Source: Thiobacillus denitrificans (GTDB taxonomy: Bacteria > Pseudomonadota > Gammaproteobacteria > Burkholderiales > Thiobacillaceae). From it: DNA of 64,000 bases. The notes beneath the pieces were generated by a model. The model was not told where the DNA came from, did not search any database, and was given only the letters and a program-made list of their open reading frames with translations. Positions 17,287-24,035 of the stretch are shown piece by piece. The DNA lies in assembly GCA_002343685.1 (NCBI GenBank), contig DDRS01000020.1, positions 80,174 to 144,173 on the forward strand, in the 5' to 3' direction. Position numbers and translations under genes: made by a program. Within the stretch, counting starts at the first letter, position 1, and every line of letters starts with the position of its first letter.

Positions 17287-18483
17287 TCAGCCTTTCGCGG
17301 GTTTGACCGCGGCGGCGGCCGCCTTGGCGCGGTCGCGGGCATTATCGGTGGTCTTGGCCGTGGCAAGCGCCACCCCCATGCGGCGGCGGACGAAAGCCTG
17401 CGGCTTGCCGAACAGCCGAATATCGACACCGGGCATGGCGAGCGCATCGGCAACGCCATCGAACACAATACCTGTCGCGTCCATGCCGCCGTAAATCACC
17501 GCCGAGGCGCCGGGTTCGCGCAGCGAGACATCAACCGGCAGGCCGAGGATGGCGCGTGCGTGCAGTTCGAATTCGTTCTGCCGCTGCGTCGCCATCGTCA
17601 CCATGCCGGTGTCATGCGGGCGCGGGCTGACTTCGGAGAACCACACCATGTCGCCCTTGACGAACAGTTCCACGCCGAAAAGCCCGCGCCCGCCGAGGTT
17701 GCCGGTGACGGCGGCGGCGATTTCCTGGGCGCGCTGCAGTGCGGCGGCGGACATCGCCTGCGGCTGCCACGATTCGACATAGTCGCCTTTTACCTGCACA
17801 TGGCCGATGGGGGCGCAGAAATGGGTCTCGATCTCGCTCGAAGGCCCGCGTGCACGCACGGTCAGCAGCGTGATTTCATAATCGAAGTCGATCACGCCCT
17901 CGACGATGACGCGGCCCTTGTCCACCCGCCCGCCGCTGGCGGCATAGTCCCACGCCGTTTGCAACTGGCTGGCGTCGTCCACCCGCGACTGGCCCTTGCC
18001 GGACGACGACATCACCGGCTTGACGATCACCGGATAGCCCAGTTTCTCCGCTGCGGCCGCCATCTCGGCCAGGCTGTCGGCGAACACGTAGGGCGAGGTC
18101 GGCAGGTTCAGCGTTTCGGCGGCGAGCCGGCGGATGCCCTCGCGGTTCATGGTGAGGTTGGCGGCACGTGCCGTGGGAATGATCTCGGCCAGGCCGGCCG
18201 CCTCGATTTCCAGCAGCGTCTCGGTGGCGATGGCCTCGATTTCGGGCACGACCAGCTGCGGTTTCTCGGCCTCGATCAGCGCGCGCAGCGCCGAGCGGTC
18301 GCTCATGTCTGTCACGTAGGCCCGATGTGCGACCTGATGGCCGGGCGCATTGACGTAGCGGTCAACAGCGATGACTTCGACGCCAAGGCGCTGCAGCGCG
18401 ATGATGACTTCCTTGCCGAGCTCGCCTGCGCCCAGGAGCATGACACGGGTGGCGGAAGGGGAAAGCGGGGTGCCGAGTCGCAT
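17287..18483 (-). CDS. purT: formate-dependent phosphoribosylglycinamide formyltransferase PurT
   Basis: A 398-residue ATP-grasp enzyme that formylates GAR with formate and ATP in purine synthesis, a folate-independent alternative to PurN. The N-terminal Gly-Ala-Gly-Glu-Leu-Gly-Lys-Glu nucleotide loop (about residues 17-24), the [10 protein letters not shown] ATP loop (about 155-164) and the [10 protein letters not shown] substrate motif (about 287-296) are all present. Length is normal. It heads a short unit with the truncated haemoglobin and the unknown membrane-anchored gene. Confidence 0.97.
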   Translation of the reverse strand: MRLGTPLSPSATRVMLLGAGELGKEVIIALQRLGVEVIAVDRYVNAPGHQVAHRAYVTDMSDRSALRALIEAEKPQLVVPEIEAIATETLLEIEAAGLAEIIPTARAANLTMNREGIRRLAAETLNLPTSPYVFADSLAEMAAAAEKLGYPVIVKPVMSSSGKGQSRVDDASQLQTAWDYAASGGRVDKGRVIVEGVIDFDYEITLLTVRARGPSSEIETHFCAPIGHVQVKGDYVESWQPQAMSAAALQRAQEIAAAVTGNLGGRGLFGVELFVKGDMVWFSEVSPRPHDTGMVTMATQRQNEFELHARAILGLPVDVSLREPGASAVIYGGMDATGIVFDGVADALAMPGVDIRLFGKPQAFVRRRMGVALATAKTTDNARDRAKAAAAAVKPAKG

Positions 18484-18525
18484 AGGTCAATCCAGCAAAA
18501 ACAGAAAAGCCGATTTTACCGTGGC

Positions 18526-20106
18526 TTACAGGTATTCCTCGATCGGCAACGCCTGCAATATGCGCAGCAGGCCGCGCTGGATCGGGGTGGTGTCGGGTTC
18601 GCGATCGAACGTGCGCGGGCTGCCTTGGTGCACGTCGGTCCATTGCAGGCGTCGCTCGATCTTTCTGTTGACGGTTTCGACGGCAAGTCGCGGCCGGAAA
18701 CTGCGTTCGGGCCGCATCGCGTTCTCGGCCATGTCGGTGACCTCGCGGGCGAGTTCGGGCGAATGGATCACCAAGCCCATTTCGGTATTGAGCAGGGCCG
18801 AGCGCGGATCGAAGTTGAAGCTGCCGATGAACACGTGCTCGTCGTCGACTACGAAGGTCTTGGCATGCAGGCTGGCGCGCGAGGAGCCGCCGGGGAGATC
18901 GCGCAGGCGGCCGCCGATGGGCTCGGCCACCGGTTTCAGCTCGTAGAGATTGACGCCGGCCTCCAGCAACGGGATGCGGTAGTTGGCATAGCCGGCGTGC
19001 ACGATCGGCACGTCGCTGGCGGCGTAGGCATTGGTCAGGACGTCGACCTGTATGCCCTGGCTGCGCCAGTATTCGAAATAGGCCATGCCCGCGGCGCCGG
19101 GCACGAAATAGGGCGATACGATGAGGACGTGCCGGGTGGGGTTGACCCAGAGTCCGGCGAGCTGGCCGACCAGCAGACTGGAAGGCGATTTGCTGCGCTT
19201 GAGTACTTTTTCCGGCGGGTCGACGATGAGATCGACGGGCGCAATGCGCCAGGGCGTGTCGCCTTTCAACAGTCCGGGAATGGGGTCAGCCGCGGTCAGG
19301 GCGCGGCCATACGCACTGTCGAGCTGCCGGGCGCGGAATTCATACAAACGCCGGGTGGTGCGCTGCAGCCGCTTGTCGCTGGGCGTGATCGGCAGGGCGG
19401 AGGCGGGTACGGCGGCCTCGCTGTTCCAGTAGGTGTCGAACGACTGCGCCAGCGCATTGACGATGGCACCGGCCGCGGCGACGTCGAGGTCGATGAAGGC
19501 GAGATCGTGGTCGGCACCGAAATATTCGTCGCCGATGTTGCGCCCGCCGGTGATGCCGACCTGGCTGTCGGCGATGAAGACCTTGTTGTGCATGCGGCGG
19601 TTGAGACGGACGCTTTCGCGCAATGCCTGCCAGCCCCTGACCAGCAGACTGGTACTGCGGGTGTGGAAGGGATTGAACAGCCGTACCTGGATATTGGGGT
19701 GGGCATTCAGCGTGGCGAGCCCCAGTTCCTTGTCGGCGGTGTCGATGTCGTCGATCAGCAGACGCACGCGCACGCCGCGGTCGGCTGCAGCCAGCAGCGA
19801 AGCGGCGACCATTTTGCCCGTGGTGTCGTTGTGGAACAGGTAGTACTGCACGTCCAGCGTACGGGTGGCGCGTTGTGCCAGCGCCAGGCGGGCCGCCAGT
19901 GCCGCCTGGCCGCTCTTCAGTAGATGAAAGCCCGATTCGCCGGACGGAATCCAGGCTGCCAGCTGGGTTTTCAGCGGGCTGTCGGCATGGCTGGATAGCG
20001 CCTGCGTGGGAAGGCGTCGGGCGTCGAGATTGAGTGTGGGCGCACAGCCGGCAAGCAGCAGCGCAAGCAGGCCGACGAAGACGAACGGATCAGGCCGTAT
20101 GCGCAT
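18526..20106 (-). CDS. phospholipase D family lipoprotein (cardiolipin synthase ClsC-like)
   Basis: A 526-residue protein with a lipoprotein signal (lipobox Leu-Ala-Gly-Cys at about 18-21). It has two HKD catalytic motifs: His-Asn-Lys-Val-Phe-Ile-Ala-Asp (about residues 171-178) and His-Ala-Lys-Thr-Phe-Val-Val-Asp (about 405-412), each followed by Gly and Asn residues typical of phosphatidyl transferases. The organisation is that of YmdC/ClsC-type enzymes, which make cardiolipin from two phospholipids. The lipid anchor suggests action at the periplasmic face. Its start lies 17 bases inside ampD. Confidence 0.85.
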   Translation of the reverse strand: MRIRPDPFVFVGLLALLLAGCAPTLNLDARRLPTQALSSHADSPLKTQLAAWIPSGESGFHLLKSGQAALAARLALAQRATRTLDVQYYLFHNDTTGKMVAASLLAAADRGVRVRLLIDDIDTADKELGLATLNAHPNIQVRLFNPFHTRSTSLLVRGWQALRESVRLNRRMHNKVFIADSQVGITGGRNIGDEYFGADHDLAFIDLDVAAAGAIVNALAQSFDTYWNSEAAVPASALPITPSDKRLQRTTRRLYEFRARQLDSAYGRALTAADPIPGLLKGDTPWRIAPVDLIVDPPEKVLKRSKSPSSLLVGQLAGLWVNPTRHVLIVSPYFVPGAAGMAYFEYWRSQGIQVDVLTNAYAASDVPIVHAGYANYRIPLLEAGVNLYELKPVAEPIGGRLRDLPGGSSRASLHAKTFVVDDEHVFIGSFNFDPRSALLNTEMGLVIHSPELAREVTDMAENAMRPERSFRPRLAVETVNRKIERRLQWTDVHQGSPRTFDREPDTTPIQRGLLRILQALPIEEYL

Positions 20107-20650
20107 CCAGCCGTTGCCAGGCGAAATGGGGGCCGGGGTCGGTCTTGCGGCCCGGTGCGATGTCGCTGTGGCCCACGACTGCCTGGATCGGGTAAGCCGT
20201 TTTCAGTGTGGCCAGCAGCGGGATCAGGGCCGCGTACTGGGCCTCGGCAAAAGGCAGGTCGTCGCTGCCTTCCAGTTCGATGCCGATGGAGAAGTCGTTG
20301 CAGCGTTCGCGTCCTTGCCAGTTCGATGCGCCCGCGTGCCAGGCGCGCAGTGCGCACGGCACGAATTGGATCAGGCTGCCGTCGCGGCGGATGAAAAAGT
20401 GTGCCGACACCTCGAGACCTCGAATACCCTGGTAGTAAGGGTGGGCATCCCAGTCGAGCCGATTGGTGAAGAGTTCGATCACCGCATTGCCGTCGAACTG
20501 GCCCGGCGGCAGCGAAATGTTGTGGAGGACGACGAGCTCGATGGCCGTGCCTGCCGGGCGTGCATCGCAATTGGGCGAAGGCAGGTGGCGCGCGCCGATG
20601 AGCCAGCCGGAAGCGTCCAGTTTGTAGGGAAGCGGAGCGGAAATCGACAT
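20090..20650 (-). CDS. ampD: 1,6-anhydro-N-acetylmuramyl-L-alanine amidase AmpD
   Basis: A 186-residue cytoplasmic amidase_2 enzyme that removes the peptide from 1,6-anhydroMurNAc during peptidoglycan recycling. Visible features are the zinc histidine in Val-Val-Leu-His-Asn-Ile-Ser (about residue 43), the Ser-Ala-His-Phe-Phe-Ile motif and the C-terminal Gly-His-Ser-Asp-Ile-Ala-Pro-Gly-Arg-Lys-Thr-Asp-Pro-Gly-Pro signature with catalytic Lys and zinc Asp. There is no signal peptide, which separates AmpD from the periplasmic AmiD. It overlaps the phospholipase gene. Confidence 0.95.
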   Translation of the reverse strand: MSISAPLPYKLDASGWLIGARHLPSPNCDARPAGTAIELVVLHNISLPPGQFDGNAVIELFTNRLDWDAHPYYQGIRGLEVSAHFFIRRDGSLIQFVPCALRAWHAGASNWQGRERCNDFSIGIELEGSDDLPFAEAQYAALIPLLATLKTAYPIQAVVGHSDIAPGRKTDPGPHFAWQRLDAHTA

Positions 20651-20738
20651 GGCGCAAGCTTACTCGACCCGCGCAAAGTCTGGAAACATCGGCTGACACC
20701 CCTTAGACTGCCGACTTTCCAGGAATCCCGGGTGCGAC

Positions 20739-21284
20739 ATGACAAGCTTGGACGCGCAACAACTGCTGGACCACGCCGAGTGCATCGCATCGGAGGACGA
20801 AGTGCAGTCCGTGCTCGACCGCCTGGCCGGCGAGATTGCACTGGGGCTGCGGGATACGTTTCCGCTGGTGCTGGCCGTCATGGGCGGGGCGGTGGTATTC
20901 GCCGGCCAGTTGCTGCCGCGGCTGCGCTTTCCGCTGGAGTTCGATTACCTGCATGTCACCCGCTATCGCGGCAAGACCGAGGGTGGCGAGGTGGAATGGC
21001 GGGTGCTGCCGGGACAGAACGTGGTCGGCCGCAACGTGCTGGTGCTGGACGATATCCTGGACGAAGGCGAAACCCTGGCCGCGATTCGCGACAAACTCGT
21101 CGGAATGGGCGCGGCGCATGTCTGGTCGGCGGTGCTGACCAACAAGGACAACGGTTTGGCCAAACCGATCCAGGCCGATTTTGTGGGGCTGAACGTGCCC
21201 AATCGCTACGTGTTCGGCTGCGGCATGGATGCATATGGATTGTGGCGCAATCTGCCGGCCATTTACGCTTTAAAGGACAAATAA
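20739..21284 (+). CDS. hpt: hypoxanthine-guanine phosphoribosyltransferase
   Basis: A 181-residue type I phosphoribosyltransferase. The PRPP-binding loop is Val-Leu-Val-Leu-Asp-Asp-Ile-Leu-Asp-Glu-Gly (about residues 99-109) and the Phe-Asp-Tyr-Leu-His-Val-Thr-Arg-Tyr segment supplies the flexible-loop region. It converts hypoxanthine or guanine plus PRPP to IMP or GMP. Only one base separates it from the following phosphorylase gene, which could deliver hypoxanthine directly. It diverges from ampD across 88 bases in which I see no convincing promoter. Confidence 0.88.
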   Translation: MTSLDAQQLLDHAECIASEDEVQSVLDRLAGEIALGLRDTFPLVLAVMGGAVVFAGQLLPRLRFPLEFDYLHVTRYRGKTEGGEVEWRVLPGQNVVGRNVLVLDDILDEGETLAAIRDKLVGMGAAHVWSAVLTNKDNGLAKPIQADFVGLNVPNRYVFGCGMDAYGLWRNLPAIYALKDK

Positions 21285-21285
21285 C

Positions 21286-22047
21286 ATGCTGGGCATCATC
21301 GGCGGTACCGGTCTGACGCAACTGGCCAACCTGGAAATCACCCACCGCCAGGTGGCGCGTACGCCCTACGGCGAACCCTCGGGCGCATTGACCTTCGGCC
21401 GCATCTGCGGGCAGGAGGTGATCTTCCTGGCGCGTCACGGCTACGGCCATACCATTCCGCCGCACGAGGTGAACTATCGTGCCAACCTGTGGGCGCTGAA
21501 GGAGCATGGCGTCGACCGCGTGGTGTCGGTGGCCACGGTCGGCGGCATCCACCCCGAACTGATCCCCGGTACGCTGGCCATCCCCGACCAGATCATCGAC
21601 TACACGCACAGCCGCGCCGCCACGTATTTCGCGGGCAGCGACAAGCCGGTGACCCATCTCGATTTCACCGCTCCCTATTGCGACGCCATGCGTACGGCGC
21701 TGCTGCAAGCCGCCACCCGAGCCGGCATCAGCCTGCGCGACGGCGGCGTCTACGGCGCGGTGCAGGGGCCGCGCCTGGAAACGGCGGCTGAAATCAATCG
21801 CATGGAGCGCGACGGCGCCGACATGGTGGGCATGACCGGTATGCCGGAAGCCTATCTGGCGCGCGAATTGGCGCTCTGCTACGCGACTGTGGGCGCAGTG
21901 GTCAATTATGCGGCTGGTCGCGGATTGTCGGCCGATGGCATCCAGATGGGCGAAATCCAGGCCGTATTGGGCGAAGTGATGCTGCAGGTACGGCATCTGC
22001 TGGAACAACTGGTGACCGACGACGCGGCCGGCTTGTGCACGTATTGA
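21286..22047 (+). CDS. S-methyl-5'-thioinosine (or thioadenosine) phosphorylase
   Basis: A 253-residue member of the PNP/MTAP family. It has the start Met-Leu-Gly-Ile-Ile-Gly-Gly-Thr-Gly-Leu, phosphate-binding Arg-His-Gly-Tyr-Gly-His (about residues 45-50), Gly-Gly-Val-Tyr-Gly-Ala-Val-Gln-Gly-Pro-Arg-Leu-Glu-Thr (about 151-164) and Met-Val-Gly-Met-Thr-Gly-Met-Pro-Glu-Ala (about 183-192). The short length and the adjacent hypoxanthine phosphoribosyltransferase favour the methylthioinosine enzyme known from Pseudomonas, which releases hypoxanthine, over a true MTA phosphorylase. The ribosome binding site AAAGGAC lies at the end of hpt. Confidence 0.85.
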   Translation: MLGIIGGTGLTQLANLEITHRQVARTPYGEPSGALTFGRICGQEVIFLARHGYGHTIPPHEVNYRANLWALKEHGVDRVVSVATVGGIHPELIPGTLAIPDQIIDYTHSRAATYFAGSDKPVTHLDFTAPYCDAMRTALLQAATRAGISLRDGGVYGAVQGPRLETAAEINRMERDGADMVGMTGMPEAYLARELALCYATVGAVVNYAAGRGLSADGIQMGEIQAVLGEVMLQVRHLLEQLVTDDAAGLCTY

Positions 22048-22065
22048 GCAGGGAATGGCTACTGC

Positions 22066-22788
22066 ATGAAACTTTATCGCGCCCTGCAGTCGCAGGGGTT
22101 CGGCTCGCGCAAGGGCTGTGTGGCACAGGTGCGTGCGGGCGCAGTCGCGGTCAACGGCATGGTCTGCGACGATCCGGAGACCGAAGTCGACCCAGCGGGG
22201 CTGGAACTGACCCTCGACGGCGTGGCCTGGGCGTTTCGCGAGAAAGCCTACGTGCTGATGCACAAGCCGTCCGGCTACGAGTGTTCGCATCATCCCAGTC
22301 ATCACCTCAGCGTGTTTTCCTTGTTGCCGGCGCCGCTGCTGCAGCGCGGGGTGCAATGCGTGGGACGGCTCGATCAGGACACCACCGGCCTGCTGCTGTT
22401 TTCCGACGACGGGCAGTTCATCCACCGCATGATCTCGCCCAGAAAGGGCATTGCCAAAATCTACCGTGCCACCTGTGCCGAGCCCGTGACCGACGCCATG
22501 CTGGATGCCTTGCGTCAAGGCGTGGCATTGAATGACGAACCGGCGCCGATTGCCGCGCTGGCCTGCGACAGGCTCGATGCGCGCACGCTGCGCCTGACGC
22601 TCGCCGAAGGCAAATACCATCAGGTCAAACGTATGATCGCGGCGACGGGTAACCGGGTCGAGACGCTGCATCGCGAAACCATCGGCAGTCATGCCTTGCC
22701 CGCAGACCTGCCGCCTGGCGGTTGGCGCTGGCTGGAGCCTGCCGACCTGCAACAGCTGGAGCAGCCATGGCCATCCGCGAGGTCCTGA
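22066..22788 (+). CDS. rsuA: RsuA-family 16S rRNA pseudouridine synthase
   Basis: A 240-residue protein with an N-terminal S4 RNA-binding domain (about residues 1-60) and a pseudouridine synthase domain. The catalytic aspartate is in [10 protein letters not shown] (about residues 103-112), and [10 protein letters not shown] (about 184-193) is the RsuA/RluB/E/F motif. The expected target is U516 of 16S rRNA, although RluE/F-like specificity cannot be excluded. It overlaps def by 22 bases. Confidence 0.85.
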   Translation: MKLYRALQSQGFGSRKGCVAQVRAGAVAVNGMVCDDPETEVDPAGLELTLDGVAWAFREKAYVLMHKPSGYECSHHPSHHLSVFSLLPAPLLQRGVQCVGRLDQDTTGLLLFSDDGQFIHRMISPRKGIAKIYRATCAEPVTDAMLDALRQGVALNDEPAPIAALACDRLDARTLRLTLAEGKYHQVKRMIAATGNRVETLHRETIGSHALPADLPPGGWRWLEPADLQQLEQPWPSARS

Positions 22789-23300
22789 AAATGGGCGATC
22801 CGCGCCTGCTCGTGCAGGCGCTTCCGGTAGAAGACTTTTCCTCGCCCGAACTGACGCAATTGATCGTCGATATGCAGGACACCATGCGTTCGTTGAACGG
22901 AGCGGGCCTGGCGGCGCCGCAAATCGGTGTCGGCCTGCAGGTGGTGATTTTCGAAGTTGCCGCCAATCCGCGTTATCCCGATGCCGAGAACGTACCGTTC
23001 ACGGTGCTGATCAACCCCGTGCTGACCCCCTTGTCCGACGTCATGGAAGACGGTTGGGAAGGGTGTCTGTCGGTACCGGGCATGCGCGGGCTGGTGCCGC
23101 GCCACGTATCCCTGCGCTATCAGGGCTTCGATGCAGCGGGCCAGCCGATCGACCGCCGCGTGAGCGATTTCCATGCCCGGGTGGTGCAGCACGAAGTCGA
23201 CCATCTGCGCGGCATTCTCTATCCGATGCGGATTCGCGACCTGCGCGATTTCGGCTTCACCGAGACCCTGTTCCCGGGACAAACCCTGCAGGACGATTGA
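22767..23300 (+). CDS. def: peptide deformylase
   Basis: I start at ATG 22767 (Met-Ala-Ile-Arg-Glu-Val-Leu), the conserved deformylase start, giving 177 residues; earlier codons lie in rsuA. All three catalytic motifs are present: Gly-Ala-Gly-Leu-Ala-Ala-Pro-Gln (about residues 43-50), Glu-Gly-Cys-Leu-Ser (about 93-97) and Gln-His-Glu-Val-Asp-His-Leu (about 136-142). It removes the formyl group from nascent proteins with a metal bound by Cys and two His. It is not beside fmt, the more usual arrangement; this may be one of several def copies. Confidence 0.93.
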   Translation: MAIREVLKMGDPRLLVQALPVEDFSSPELTQLIVDMQDTMRSLNGAGLAAPQIGVGLQVVIFEVAANPRYPDAENVPFTVLINPVLTPLSDVMEDGWEGCLSVPGMRGLVPRHVSLRYQGFDAAGQPIDRRVSDFHARVVQHEVDHLRGILYPMRIRDLRDFGFTETLFPGQTLQDD

Positions 23301-23338
23301 CGGGTTTTCGACGCTTCCGGGCATGCATTTAGCTTGCC

Positions 23339-23365
23339 TAAAGTTGCGACTGTCCTCGCCGCTAA
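23339..23365 (+). promoter_or_regulatory. sigma-28 (FliA) type promoter
   Basis: TAAAGTTG at 23339-23346, an 11-base spacer, and GCCGCTAA at 23358-23365. Against the enterobacterial flagellar consensus TAAAGTTT-N11-GCCGATAA this is one mismatch in each half with exact spacing. It lies 52 bases upstream of the FlaF-like gene, which supports a flagellar role for that gene. This is directly visible; activity is inferred. Confidence 0.75.
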
Positions 23366-23417
23366 CTTGTAGCGTAACCGTGGGCGACGTGCCCCGGCAC
23401 AAGCAGCAAGGACCCCC

Positions 23418-23801
23418 ATGATCCCGGAACATCAGATCCAGCAGGCGCAGCGTCATATCCACCACGCCGACGTGATGATGGACGAAGCCGCCCAGCTCGA
23501 CGACATTGCCGCCCAGTTGATGGCCGTGCAGCGGCACTGGACCGATCCCAGTCGCCCGCTGCGTCTCATGACAGCACTGGAAGCCAGCCGCAGCGTCTGG
23601 CACGCGATCCAGACCGGACTGGCCGAAGGCACGTTGGCGCTGCCGCTGGACGTGCAGCACAACCTGCTGATCCTGTCGGTGTATGCCGACAGCAAGATCG
23701 GTTTGTGCGAGGCCACGCCAGATGTCGATACGCTGGGCAGTCTCATCGCCTTGACGCGCACGCTGGCCGGCAGCCTCAAGGAATGGCGGGAGGCGGCATG
23801 A
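23418..23801 (+). CDS. FlaF-like flagellar protein
   Basis: A 127-residue helical protein with no signal or membrane segment. From about residue 54 the pattern Leu-Glu-Ala-Ser-Arg-Ser-Val-Trp, then Leu-Ala-Leu-Pro-Leu-Asp-Val-Gln-His-Asn-Leu-Leu-Ile-Leu-Ser-Val, then a C-terminal Leu-Ile-Ala-Leu-Thr-Arg-Thr-Leu, resembles FlaF, an alphaproteobacterial protein needed for flagellin synthesis or export. The similarity is by eye and moderate; the near-consensus sigma-28 promoter is the stronger argument. A FliS- or FlgN-like export chaperone is an alternative. It is coupled to the next gene by ATGA. Confidence 0.6.
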   Translation: MIPEHQIQQAQRHIHHADVMMDEAAQLDDIAAQLMAVQRHWTDPSRPLRLMTALEASRSVWHAIQTGLAEGTLALPLDVQHNLLILSVYADSKIGLCEATPDVDTLGSLIALTRTLAGSLKEWREAA

Positions 23802-24022
23802 GCCTGTTTCAAGATTACGAACGGTATTCCGGTCTGAGTCTCGCCGATGTGGCGGGGGTCAGTACATCGGTTCGCCCTGGGCGCGGGCGCAATCGCGTCA
23901 AGACCGACGTGGATGAAAAGGTCAAGAAGCCGGCCGACGGCGTACGCAAGAAATCACCGCCTGCCCGCAAAACGCCGTCGCGCGGCCGCTACGTCGACGA
24001 ATACGCGCGCCCGGCCGTCTAG
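23798..24022 (+). CDS. small basic protein of unknown function
   Basis: A 74-residue protein that starts inside the FlaF-like stop (ATGA overlap). The first 25 residues are mildly hydrophobic and the rest is a lysine/arginine/proline-rich tail (Lys-Val-Lys-Lys-Pro, Arg-Lys-Lys-Ser-Pro-Pro-Ala-Arg-Lys). It has no recognisable domain. Coupling to the FlaF-like gene and the shared sigma-28 promoter place it in the flagellar or motility regulon. It ends 13 bases from the convergent glnD stop with no visible terminator. Confidence 0.6.
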   Translation: MSLFQDYERYSGLSLADVAGVSTSVRPGRGRNRVKTDVDEKVKKPADGVRKKSPPARKTPSRGRYVDEYARPAV

Positions 24023-24035
24023 AGCCCGACGCAGG

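Noticed and set aside
17056..19923. 955-codon plus-strand frame opposite the globin, purT and phospholipase genes
   Set aside because: It runs antisense through three recognisable genes and encodes no known motif.
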